From Echinicola soli (lineage in GTDB: Bacteria; Bacteroidota; Bacteroidia; Cytophagales; Cyclobacteriaceae), in the NCBI RefSeq assembly GCF_006575665.1, contig NZ_CP041253.1, positions 5,211,501 through 5,275,500 on the forward strand: 64,000 bases of DNA, read 5' to 3'. This document shows positions 1 through 8,117 of this stretch, piece after piece (within the stretch, counting starts at the first letter, position 1; the number at the start of each line of letters is the position of its first letter). The notes beneath the pieces were generated by a model. It was not told the origin of the DNA and ran no database searches. It saw only the letters and a program-made list of their open reading frames with translations. Both the position numbers and the translations under genes were made by a program.

Positions 1-954
1 TATTGGAGCAGGGACTTTGGTGCTGACGTCTCTGAATGGAGTGAGGAGACCTATAAAATATATGGGTATAGCCCCAAGGATTTTAAGCCTACCATGGAAA
101 ACCTGATCAAAACATTCCATCCCGAGGACAGGTATTTGCTCGAACATGATCCCACCAAAAGCCTCAAGCCAGGTAAGGTAACCCGCTTTCAACACCGCAT
201 AATCAATGGAAAGGGAAAAGTAAAGTGGGTGCAACAGGAATTAAGGCTGGTTTCAAACAGGGAAGGAAAGCCTGTCCGCATCGAAGGTGCCATCCGGGAC
301 ATTACCGAACAAAAGGAACATGAACAAAAGCTCTCTATCAGCAACAACCGCTTCAAATTGGCCATGAAGGTCAGCAATGAAATGATCTGGGAGCTGGACC
401 ATTCAACCGGCAGTATCATCCGGGGAACAAGGTTTGGAAAGGATGTTGGCTATAAGGAAACCGAGTCCTTCTCCAAGAAGAACTCCTGGTTTCAGAAGGT
501 CCATCCCGAAGATTCAGAAAGTGTCTGGCAATCCTTCCAGCGTTCCCTGCAAAACAAAACCTCCAAATCATGGAAAAGGGAGTACAGGTTGCTTTTGGAA
601 GACGACAGGATTGTCTATGTGGTAGACAGGTGTTTGATATTGAGAAATGAAACCGGAAGTCCGGTCCGCTCGGTAGGCTCGGTCCTTGATGTGACCTTTT
701 CCCGCAAGCAACTTGCGAGAATACAACAACAAAACAAAAACCTACGGGAAATCGCATGGTTACAGTCCCACCAGATCAGGGCTCCCCTTTCCAGAATTAT
801 GGGCTTGATATCCATATCGAAGGAAGCTGACACAAATGATGGTTCCCTGGAACAGATTCTGGAATGGATAGACAGTTCCTGTAAGGAACTTGACAAAGTC
901 GTCCATGAGATCACCGAAAGGACATTTGATAACCCCGATGACAATAACACCTAG
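1..954 (+). CDS. PAS-PAS-DHp signalling protein without ATPase domain (5' end outside window)
   Basis: The reading frame is open from the first base, so the gene begins left of the window; the first ATG at 94 is internal. The visible protein has the end of one PAS domain followed by a PAC-like stretch (about nt 1-310), a second PAS/PAC unit (about nt 340-700), a short coiled linker and a histidine kinase dimerisation helix pair. The phospho-acceptor motif SHQIRAPLSR has its His at nt 769-771, and the second helix is present, but the stop codon follows at once. The N, G1, G2 boxes of a HATPase domain are absent. It therefore cannot autophosphorylate by itself. It may be a dimerising partner or phosphotransfer substrate for a separate kinase, or a truncated kinase; the clean end after helix 2 favours a real domain boundary. 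No membrane segment is visible in the part seen. Confidence 0.8.
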   Translation, partial: YWSRDFGADVSEWSEETYKIYGYSPKDFKPTMENLIKTFHPEDRYLLEHDPTKSLKPGKVTRFQHRIINGKGKVKWVQQELRLVSNREGKPVRIEGAIRDITEQKEHEQKLSISNNRFKLAMKVSNEMIWELDHSTGSIIRGTRFGKDVGYKETESFSKKNSWFQKVHPEDSESVWQSFQRSLQNKTSKSWKREYRLLLEDDRIVYVVDRCLILRNETGSPVRSVGSVLDVTFSRKQLARIQQQNKNLREIAWLQSHQIRAPLSRIMGLISISKEADTNDGSLEQILEWIDSSCKELDKVVHEITERTFDNPDDNNT

Positions 955-1029
955 ACCGTTTCCGGTTGGGGCAGTTTAAGGGTCTAAGCATCTCCAGGTG
1001 ATCGGTTATTTTCCAATAACCATTAATAT

Positions 1030-1059
1030 AAATAAAATACTTAAAAATGTATTTTATTT
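1030..1059. repeat. Perfect AT-rich inverted repeat after the PAS-DHp gene
   Basis: Arms of 11 bases (AAATAAAATAC and GTATTTTATTT) flank an 8-base loop, 75 bases after the stop codon. The stem contains almost only A-T pairs, so it would be a weak terminator. It may equally be a protein binding site for the downstream gene. Confidence 0.4.
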
Positions 1060-1114
1060 ACGTTTTCATATATTTCAAACTTTACATTTTTAATACTATT
1101 TTCGATTTACTTAT

Positions 1115-1147
1115 TATCTTTGACACCAAATAGGTAAATCGTTACCT
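1115..1147 (+). promoter_or_regulatory. Candidate promoter -7 box and palindrome for the STAS-like gene
   Basis: TATCTTTG at 1115-1122 fits the Bacteroidota -7 consensus TAnnTTTG. No good TTTG lies 19-21 bases upstream, so the promoter is only partly supported. Ten bases downstream sits the palindrome AGGTAA-atcg-TTACCT (1132-1147), about where transcription would begin, which suits an operator. Confidence 0.4.
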
Positions 1148-1186
1148 GTTCCCACAACAATAACCTTTCATTATATAAATTAATCA

Positions 1187-1209
1187 ATACAAATAATGAT
1201 AATTTGTAT
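1187..1209. promoter_or_regulatory. Inverted repeat ATACAAAT-N7-ATTTGTAT before the STAS-like gene
   Basis: Two perfect 8-base arms (1187-1194 and 1202-1209) separated by seven bases end 28 bases before the start codon at 1238. The size and symmetry fit a dimeric regulator site, or a leader stem-loop in the mRNA. No regulator can be named. Confidence 0.35.
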
Positions 1210-1237
1210 AATTTAGGAATATTATCACGAACAGCAC

Positions 1238-1630
1238 ATGGAATATATTAAAACCAGGACCCAGGAATTCAAACTTTTAGAGAACGGGATTATTGTTTGC
1301 AAGGTCCTTCCCAATAAATTTCTAGAACTGGAAGATGGCCAGGAAAACCTACAGGCAGTAACCACATTGGCAGATGGAAAGCGGGCAGCGCTATTGGTTG
1401 ATATCAGTATGGCCAAAGGCATTTCAAAGGAGTGCAGGGAACTGTTTGGCAGTGAACAGTGTGCAAAAATCCAGTATGCAGTGGGCATCGTGGCCAAATC
1501 GCAGATGGCAAACCTTATTGGAAATTTCTTTTTGGGATTCAACAGGCCCTTGTTTCCTACCCGCTTGTTTACAGAATGCTCAAAGGCCATGGAATGGTTG
1601 AAAACGATTAATAATGAAGAGAAAAAGTGA
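1238..1630 (+). CDS. Small STAS/SEC14-like protein (DUF7793-like), copy 1
   Basis: A 130-residue soluble protein without signal peptide or membrane segment. The order of predicted strands and helices, with a central hydrophobic strand LLVDIS followed by the helix KGISKECRELF, resembles the SpoIIAA-like STAS/SEC14 fold, and the C-terminal signature GNFFLGFNRPxFPxR is strongly conserved with the copy at 29908-30300. The two proteins align without gaps over 130 residues with about 76 identities by hand count. In both places the stop codon overlaps the start of a downstream frame by exactly 17 nt; there the partner is an intact histidine kinase, here only a remnant of it. This suggests that the protein acts with a kinase, perhaps as a sensory or inhibitory partner. 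The family assignment is from memory of similar annotated proteins, and the function is inferred. Confidence 0.75.
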   Translation: MEYIKTRTQEFKLLENGIIVCKVLPNKFLELEDGQENLQAVTTLADGKRAALLVDISMAKGISKECRELFGSEQCAKIQYAVGIVAKSQMANLIGNFFLGFNRPLFPTRLFTECSKAMEWLKTINNEEKK

Positions 1631-1817
1631 AGGCAATACCCATTATGGTAATGCCCACACCATACCACCTTATCCATCCGTTGAAAAAACTGAAAGCTTC
1701 GATTTCCCCTTTAACTTGAATGCCATCATTTCGGATGTCTTATTGAATGTATTGACTAGCCGACTGAAAGTGCTGGAAGAAACAGATGAATTTAAAGGTT
1801 CTCGGAAATATTTTTAG
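1614..1817 (+). pseudogene. Eroded N-terminal remnant of a sensor-less histidine kinase
   Basis: This 67-codon frame starts inside the end of the STAS-like gene with the same 17-nt overlap that links the intact pair at 29908-31165. Its residues 29-60 (from SFDFP to the ETDE stretch) align without gaps with residues 28-59 of the intact kinase (from SLNFP to EEVE), with 12 of 32 positions identical and several similar, including FP, N, D, VL and spaced Leu. The frame then ends before the His box, and no kinase-like sequence follows up to the next gene at 1977. It is best read as a truncated kinase copy. A short functional protein retaining only the pre-DHp helix is possible. Confidence 0.55.
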
Positions 1818-1976
1818 TCAGCGTCATAAATCTCACTTTTTCACCTGTCAACCTGAGTTTGATTTTAAAATAGGACTATTTGATCATTTTAAAAGGATTG
1901 GTACTTGATGGCTGTTTTTTCTGGAAGAAAGAGTAAGCAACCTAGCCGGAGATCATTCATCTTCAAGAGGCCGCTT

Positions 1977-3272
1977 TCAGTCCAGTCTGAAATGCTTCAT
2001 TATAAAACGGATAAAAACCTCATGGTCCTCGGGCAATACCGTATGCCCTCCTTCATGCATATAGTAGCCCAATGTACTGAGCATTGTATCATCTTGCGGA
2101 GGCTGAAAGGGCCGGGCTCCCACCCCTTCCAGCCCAAAAAGATCGTAAACCGGCTGCGCAGCTTGAGCAGCAAGGTATTCTCCTTTGGGATCCGACCAAA
2201 AGTCCGTACTACCTGTTTGAAGCAGCAATGGACGAGGAGCCATTAGTGCGATCAACATATGGCTGTCCATGGGCATCTGGTTCACCTTATGTGAATACTG
2301 ATGGTAGCGCGGTGCAAACTGGTAGAAATAGCGTGATGTATCGGTCATGTGTGCAACGGTTTCCCCAAAATCCCGCCGGCTCAAAGCCGCTCCGCTCTCC
2401 CCGGAAATACTTGCAATTACCATAGCAAACCGTTGATCGCGGGATCCTGTCCATAAAACAGTCTTTCCCAATCGCGATGCCCCCTGGATCGCTACCATAT
2501 TGGAGTTAATGGATTTATCGGTTTCCAAATAATCCATGGCACGGCTCAGCCCCCAGGACCAGGCCGATATTGCTCCCCACTCGTTTTGGCCAACTTGGGT
2601 GGCCCCAGATTTCAGGTAAACACTGCGTATCCCGTACCTGATCCCGTCTTTCGCATCTGGTTCGATATCTCCATAATACACACTGGCATACCCTATTCCA
2701 TTGGAAATATAACGCTCCACGTCGACCTTGCCAATTGCCGAGCGGGTAGCAGGAACCTTCTCTCCATCTTTCCAAACTGTGCCCGGACAAATGCCCGGAT
2801 CGTCTATGGCCTGTGAATTGGGTGAAAAGGAAAGGGCAAGCAACAGCGGTGAAGGCTTCGTTGCATTGGTGGGGACATAGATCACCAGATCCATTTTATG
2901 GTTACTGGAAGTATCTTTGGTGAAATATATTCGCACCTGCTTTCGAATAGCCTTGCCTCTGAAGGCAGGTGTACCTTTATCAAACACATTAAAACTCATT
3001 TCCATTGGTTTACCCGGACCTTCTCCAAACTGTTCCTGTTCAAAAATCCTCAATATTTCAGGGCGCCGGTTTTCCATCCAATCCTTCCTGCTGGATACTT
3101 TTTTTCCATTGGATTTAAGCAAGGGATCTGGCAAGATATAATCCCCTACTTTCGACTCATCATAATTCACAGGAATACCGGCCACCAAGGTGGGGGCATT
3201 CTGAGCCCTTGATTTTACCTGGCACATCATAGTAAAGAATAAAGCCAGTGCAAATAATTTTAAAGTTCTCAT
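1977..3272 (-). CDS. CE15-type glucuronoyl methylesterase, secreted
   Basis: A 431-residue alpha/beta hydrolase with an N-terminal signal peptide (about 1-23). The nucleophile motif GASRLGK puts Ser at 266 followed by Arg 267, the GxSRxGK signature of carbohydrate esterase family 15. Glu 292 in SGESG and His 410 in HEGGHTVLP fit the positions of the acid and base in bacterial CE15 enzymes. Family members cleave the ester between 4-O-methyl-glucuronic acid and another sugar or lignin alcohol; some bacterial ones act on other uronic acid esters. Some pipelines call such proteins acetylxylan esterase. It is the last gene of PUL 1, two bases after the GH106 gene, so it is probably co-transcribed and removes ester caps from uronic acid side chains. 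The exact substrate is not shown by the sequence. Confidence 0.85.
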   Translation of the reverse strand: MRTLKLFALALFFTMMCQVKSRAQNAPTLVAGIPVNYDESKVGDYILPDPLLKSNGKKVSSRKDWMENRRPEILRIFEQEQFGEGPGKPMEMSFNVFDKGTPAFRGKAIRKQVRIYFTKDTSSNHKMDLVIYVPTNATKPSPLLLALSFSPNSQAIDDPGICPGTVWKDGEKVPATRSAIGKVDVERYISNGIGYASVYYGDIEPDAKDGIRYGIRSVYLKSGATQVGQNEWGAISAWSWGLSRAMDYLETDKSINSNMVAIQGASRLGKTVLWTGSRDQRFAMVIASISGESGAALSRRDFGETVAHMTDTSRYFYQFAPRYHQYSHKVNQMPMDSHMLIALMAPRPLLLQTGSTDFWSDPKGEYLAAQAAQPVYDLFGLEGVGARPFQPPQDDTMLSTLGYYMHEGGHTVLPEDHEVFIRFIMKHFRLD

Positions 3273-3274
3273 GA

Positions 3275-6200
3275 TTAAGGTTGTTCTTTTTCCATAACTA
3301 TCCTGACCGGTCCGAGAAGGCCCGATTCCTGTAATTGATAAGGGCCACCGAAAGGCCTTACATAACCATCCAATACTTTTTTATCGGGAAAAAGTTTATC
3401 CCCGGCAAGCCTATTGGTCCAACCATTTGTCACCTCTACTTCCAGATCATTGTCCCCTGCTCCCAGGGCCTGCGTAATATCCACCCTGAAAGGGGCCTTC
3501 CAAACCAGTGGCATCTTCTTGCCATTGACCGACACTGAGGCGATATCGCTAACTTTGCCCAGATCAAGGTAAACGTTTCCCTTTCGGGTAAGCCAATCCT
3601 TTTTCACCGAGATCGTTTGTCGGTAGTTGGCTTTGCCTGAAAAATATTTCACGCCTTCTTGGGGATGGGTTGACAACGAACCCAAGGTCTTCAGCTCGAT
3701 CTCTTCGGGTGCGCCGGAATTTGGAGGGAAGCTCACTTGCCATGGCCCTTGAATTTCAGCCAAGGTCTCTTCCTGCCTATAGGCAACTGTTCGCTGCTGT
3801 TCGGTCGCAGAACCTGAAAACACCACAAAAGTTGATCCCCCGGCCGGTAATTCAACCGGTACTTCTGTGAATTTGTCGGTGATTCGATAAGCTGCCGGTC
3901 CTATGGTCCCTTCATCCGGATTCCAAAGCTCTGCATTTTTACCGGCTACCCTAAAACGGCCTCGTATGTGTTGGGTCTCGTCAGTACGGTTGACCACATA
4001 GTAAACATCCGTATCATCGACCTTACGGTGGATCCAAGCCGTTTTTTCTGCAGAATAGCTTAATTCTGCATCCTTTGGAACACCGATGGCTTTAAGTACC
4101 TTTTTTAAGGACAGTCCCCAGAAAAGGCGCCCCTGACCATACTCCCGGCGAGTCCTGCTCTTACCGTCCAGGTCAGCCCAGATTTCATCAACCAGATGTA
4201 TAAACTCCGCTTCTGCATACGCTGCAGTGTCCAATCCTGCCATTTTTTCCGGTCGGGGACCTACTACCGTTGCCCCACATTCAAGCAGGGATTTGATTTT
4301 TTTCAGTACGTGCAGGGTCATTTCAGCTACATCGGGCAATACCAACAGCGCATAGCTCATTGCGTCGGGCAATACCAGCTGGCCAGTAGAGTCGGCCTGC
4401 ATCCTGCCGATGAGCGCATCAGTATTGATATAATCGTAATCGTACCCTTCCGGAAGTTCAGGTTTTAAACCTCCCCCCCAGAATGGCATGGTAGACGGGG
4501 CTCCTTCTTTTAGCAGGTAGGCTACATCTGCCACAAATATTCCGCGTTGCAGCATATACGCGTTGCGGGCGAAATGTGTAAAAAGTGGACGTGCATCCTC
4601 TGCCCAGGTAATGTTCCGGTGAAGATGGGTTCCCACCATGGCATTTCCCGGCTTCGTGTCCAGCGGCTGGTGGGCCGAAGTATGGAATACCAGCCTGTTT
4701 ACTCCTTGTGTAAACCAATAATCGCCTATCTTCTTGAGCGTAAAGGGCGATTCAAAATTCCCTCCCGTAAACGCCTCGGCTGCCACCAGCTTCTTACCAT
4801 ATACGTGAGCAGATGATGCTGCACCGCGTATATCCTGGTAATACATAGATGAAGGATGAAGGTCCTTCACCCAGAATTCTCCCATAGGGATATCCACGTA
4901 CTTTTTATTCAGCAGTGCATCTTCCATTGACTCGAGCGACACCCCTCCAGCCTCTCCGTACGTCTTCACTCCCTGGCTGTTCAAGTAGTCGGTAACCGTT
5001 CCATAATGGTTTTCTGCAAACATGTCCACCAAGGTACGCCGGAAGTCCCAAAGGAAACGATCGCTGGTTTCGGCATCACCCACAATATACCCGGCCATAA
5101 CCGGCAAAAAGGGGAGCAAGCTGTAGCCCCGTCGGGCCTTAAACTCTTCGGCCATTTTATCGGTCCAGTTCTGAATCCCGGCTTCCCAACTGTCCATTAA
5201 CATATACTGGAGACGTTGACCGAATAAAGGCCCCAGGCCTCTTTTGAGCAGGGAAGTATAATGCCTGATGTATGCGCCTGTATGTTCTTTACTTAACTTG
5301 TCTACCTCATAGCCCTGTGCTTCCGGAACTGCCGGCCGATTCTTTGCCCCTGTCAGCGCATATCCGAAACGCATGATAGTCCAATTTCCTTCAGGCACCT
5401 GCCAGTGCAGTGTTCCATCGCCTTTCATCTTTGAGGTCAGGTCAATTATTCCTCCTTTCGGAATTCTTGCATTTTCCGGGACTTCAGGAGTTTCCACCCC
5501 AGAATATTCAAACAACATATTGAAACCTGCCTTGTCCTCCCACCGGTTTACCCTGGCCCCGGTATGGAGGCGTATCTCTGCAATTTTATAGAGGCTATCC
5601 ACTGGGGTAGTATTCTCCGAGATTACATCGGCAGGCCGCACGGGGGCGTTGGTAAACTCCAGCCGATAATATCTTGCTTCGGTTTCAGGAAAGGCATATG
5701 TCCGTATGTTCCCGCCGCGGTAACCTGATTTCCCTGGTAAGTGGGTAAGCGTTTTGAAACTTACTCCGTCCATACTGGCCGCTACCCGTGCAAAAGGAAT
5801 TCCTGTCCCAGCGGCAATGGTCAGTGCCCTCGCCTTCACGGGATCCGGATAGGTAAGGAGCAACTGTGGGTCATTCCCATCAACGGTTCTCTGTACAGAA
5901 ATGCTTGTCGACATATCACCATCATAAAGTGCCCTTCCGTCTTCGGCCCCACGATCGGTCCGAAGAGACGGCTTCATGGACCCGGCTGCCAACTCTGCTT
6001 CCGGAGTCCTAAAAGCTATCACTACGTGATCGGCATAATAAGGACCTGCTTTTGTGTTGGTGTTGAAGACATTGGGACCGGCCCCTACCCTGCTGGATGG
6101 CTCCGGTAGTTTTGTATGATAGGTCTTCGAACCATCTACCCTGACTGTTGACCAAACCAGCTTTTTCATCGCCTGTTCCGGCTGTACCCAACTCCCTCCT

Positions 6201-6586
6201 GTCAAGCTCCATCCCGCAGAGGTAAACGTCGCCATTTCCAGATCGAGCCGTTCGGCCTCCACTGCGGTATGGTGCACCGCATCAAGCCATTCCTCGGTGC
6301 CAAAAATAGTTTTCTTTGACACTACCTGACCGCCACCTGCAGCCACATCAGCCAGTTGAAAGCCTTCGATGCCCACACGCTTCATCCACTCGAGGTCTTT
6401 GGTGATTCCTTCTTTGGTGACATTGCTATGGGTCCAGTGCCACCAGGTCCGTGGCCAGGCGGAGGTGGGCGGGTTTTCGAAACCTTTCTTTAGCACATCA
6501 TACTGCTGTGCCCAAGCCATGGTGGTGATAAGGCACAGCCCGCTGATGACAAAGGCTTTTTTTAACAAAAAACATGTATTGATCAT
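3275..6586 (-). CDS. GH106 alpha-L-rhamnosidase, secreted
   Basis: A 1103-residue protein with a signal peptide ending near AWA-QQ (residue 26). The N-terminal signature WPRTWWHWTHSNVTKEGITK followed by DLEWMKRVGIEGFQ is typical of glycoside hydrolase family 106. The length fits the family: catalytic barrel with inserted beta domains, then a C-terminal GH2-like sugar-binding beta-sandwich (about 965-1103), seen in the stretch GNVYLDLGKVSDIASVSVNG. Family members release terminal alpha-L-rhamnose from rhamnogalacturonans and related glycans in the periplasm. The gene lies 45 bases after susD and directly before the CE15 esterase, so it is the main hydrolase of PUL 1 and marks rhamnose as part of the substrate. 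Confidence 0.88.
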   Translation of the reverse strand: MINTCFLLKKAFVISGLCLITTMAWAQQYDVLKKGFENPPTSAWPRTWWHWTHSNVTKEGITKDLEWMKRVGIEGFQLADVAAGGGQVVSKKTIFGTEEWLDAVHHTAVEAERLDLEMATFTSAGWSLTGGSWVQPEQAMKKLVWSTVRVDGSKTYHTKLPEPSSRVGAGPNVFNTNTKAGPYYADHVVIAFRTPEAELAAGSMKPSLRTDRGAEDGRALYDGDMSTSISVQRTVDGNDPQLLLTYPDPVKARALTIAAGTGIPFARVAASMDGVSFKTLTHLPGKSGYRGGNIRTYAFPETEARYYRLEFTNAPVRPADVISENTTPVDSLYKIAEIRLHTGARVNRWEDKAGFNMLFEYSGVETPEVPENARIPKGGIIDLTSKMKGDGTLHWQVPEGNWTIMRFGYALTGAKNRPAVPEAQGYEVDKLSKEHTGAYIRHYTSLLKRGLGPLFGQRLQYMLMDSWEAGIQNWTDKMAEEFKARRGYSLLPFLPVMAGYIVGDAETSDRFLWDFRRTLVDMFAENHYGTVTDYLNSQGVKTYGEAGGVSLESMEDALLNKKYVDIPMGEFWVKDLHPSSMYYQDIRGAASSAHVYGKKLVAAEAFTGGNFESPFTLKKIGDYWFTQGVNRLVFHTSAHQPLDTKPGNAMVGTHLHRNITWAEDARPLFTHFARNAYMLQRGIFVADVAYLLKEGAPSTMPFWGGGLKPELPEGYDYDYINTDALIGRMQADSTGQLVLPDAMSYALLVLPDVAEMTLHVLKKIKSLLECGATVVGPRPEKMAGLDTAAYAEAEFIHLVDEIWADLDGKSRTRREYGQGRLFWGLSLKKVLKAIGVPKDAELSYSAEKTAWIHRKVDDTDVYYVVNRTDETQHIRGRFRVAGKNAELWNPDEGTIGPAAYRITDKFTEVPVELPAGGSTFVVFSGSATEQQRTVAYRQEETLAEIQGPWQVSFPPNSGAPEEIELKTLGSLSTHPQEGVKYFSGKANYRQTISVKKDWLTRKGNVYLDLGKVSDIASVSVNGKKMPLVWKAPFRVDITQALGAGDNDLEVEVTNGWTNRLAGDKLFPDKKVLDGYVRPFGGPYQLQESGLLGPVRIVMEKEQP

Positions 6587-6631
6587 AACTTCGGTTTAAT
6601 GCATCCCCTAACGGGTGCGTGGTAGTTTATT

Positions 6632-8107
6632 CTAGTACTGGTCATTCTGATCTATATTCTCCGGATTAAGGTTCACCTGAAATCGCGGAATGGGGAATAT
6701 AAGCTCATAGTCCTGGACCATATTATCGGTGCCGATTTCATCGTTGGACAAATCACTTTGAAAATGACTGTTCATCACGGTAAGCAAACGATCGGTTCGG
6801 GAAAGGTCAAACCAACGATGTCCCTCACAGAATAATTCAAGCCGGCGTTCCTGTTCTATGGCCAGGCGCATGGCAGCCTGATCAGTCTTAAGGTTTTCAT
6901 CTGTGGCCAAGCCCGCCCGTGTCCTAACTGCCTGCAGGAACGGATATGCTGCCCCTGGATCGCCCATTTCATTTTGTACCTCGGCATACATTAGGTTGAT
7001 ATCGGCATACCGGAGGACGATCCAGTCATTACCTGCATCTACTGTCGATACCATACCTTCATCATAATACTTGGTGGTAAAGACATAGGAACGTCGTGAT
7101 CCATCAAGGCGGCTGAACATTCCCCTGCGCTTGTCGGAATTCGGAAAGCTGGCTGCCAGGTCCTCAGTCATCAAGAAAGTTCCCGTGCCTCTTTTCAGTA
7201 CTCCGGTTCCGATGTCTTCGTTGGCCATGGCTCCCTGGACAAATGGATTTCCCTGCGATGGGGTAAAGCCCCGTGCGAATTGCACCGCAAAGATGATTTC
7301 TGCATTATTTGGGTTGGCAGCATCGAAGACATCTGCATAGCTGGTCAGCAGGTGATACGCATTGGCATTTCCGGTCGGCGGCGAGGCCATGACCTGTTCA
7401 AGTTTGGCATTCGCTTCGCTATAACGCTTCAGTGTGAGGTAGACTTTTGCCAACATGCCTTTTGCTGCGTACCGGGTTGCTCTGCCTATATCTGCGTTAT
7501 CTGTATAAAAAGCAGGCAATTTCTCCGCATCTGTAAAGTCGGCAATAATCTGATCATACACATTGGCCACAGCTTCACGGCCATATGAAAGTGCTTCCTC
7601 CTGGGTTTTTACATCTTCAAGCACTAAGGGAACATCACCATAAATCCTTACCAGGTTAAAATACATCAAGCCCCTCAGGAATTTGGCTTCATTGGCATAT
7701 TGGTTCCTTACCGAATCGCTCATCGACACCTTGTCAATATTTTCAAGTACGAGGTTAGTCCTCGATATTGTTGCATACGCGCTGTTCCACAGGTTGCTGA
7801 TAATGCCGTTATCGGCCACTACATTTGATTCATTAATGGTGATATGGTCCGAAGAGTTGTTAAACTTACTGTTATAAACATCGTCGGATGCCAAATCTCC
7901 GATGACGTAATAATACTCATAGGCATCCCTTAAGGTCACATACCCATCATTCAACATCTGCTCGATGCTGGCCTGGTCGGTAAAGAAGGTATTTTCAGTT
8001 GGCTCATCTGTAGGAAATCTATCGAAATAATCATTACTGCAGGAAGATACGATCAGCAGCAAAGTAAGCGATACAACGGATGTTGCTAGGTTATATATCG
8101 TTTTCAT
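6632..8107 (-). CDS. SusD/RagB-family surface glycan-binding lipoprotein (PUL 1)
   Basis: A 491-residue lipoprotein: a hydrophobic signal followed by the lipobox around Cys 23 (VSSCS). The N-terminal motif NDYFDRFPTDEPTENTFFTD and the C-terminal stretch RRLELFCEGHRWFDLSRTDR are hallmark SusD features, and the helical TPR-like core lies between them. SusD forms the lid of the TonB-dependent SusC barrel and captures oligosaccharides on the cell surface. It lies ten bases after its SusC partner, the standard pairing. Substrate specificity cannot be read from the sequence; the neighbouring GH106 and CE15 genes suggest rhamnose- and uronate-containing oligosaccharides. Confidence 0.95.
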   Translation of the reverse strand: MKTIYNLATSVVSLTLLLIVSSCSNDYFDRFPTDEPTENTFFTDQASIEQMLNDGYVTLRDAYEYYYVIGDLASDDVYNSKFNNSSDHITINESNVVADNGIISNLWNSAYATISRTNLVLENIDKVSMSDSVRNQYANEAKFLRGLMYFNLVRIYGDVPLVLEDVKTQEEALSYGREAVANVYDQIIADFTDAEKLPAFYTDNADIGRATRYAAKGMLAKVYLTLKRYSEANAKLEQVMASPPTGNANAYHLLTSYADVFDAANPNNAEIIFAVQFARGFTPSQGNPFVQGAMANEDIGTGVLKRGTGTFLMTEDLAASFPNSDKRRGMFSRLDGSRRSYVFTTKYYDEGMVSTVDAGNDWIVLRYADINLMYAEVQNEMGDPGAAYPFLQAVRTRAGLATDENLKTDQAAMRLAIEQERRLELFCEGHRWFDLSRTDRLLTVMNSHFQSDLSNDEIGTDNMVQDYELIFPIPRFQVNLNPENIDQNDQY

Positions 8108-8117
8108 AAAGTCTTGA

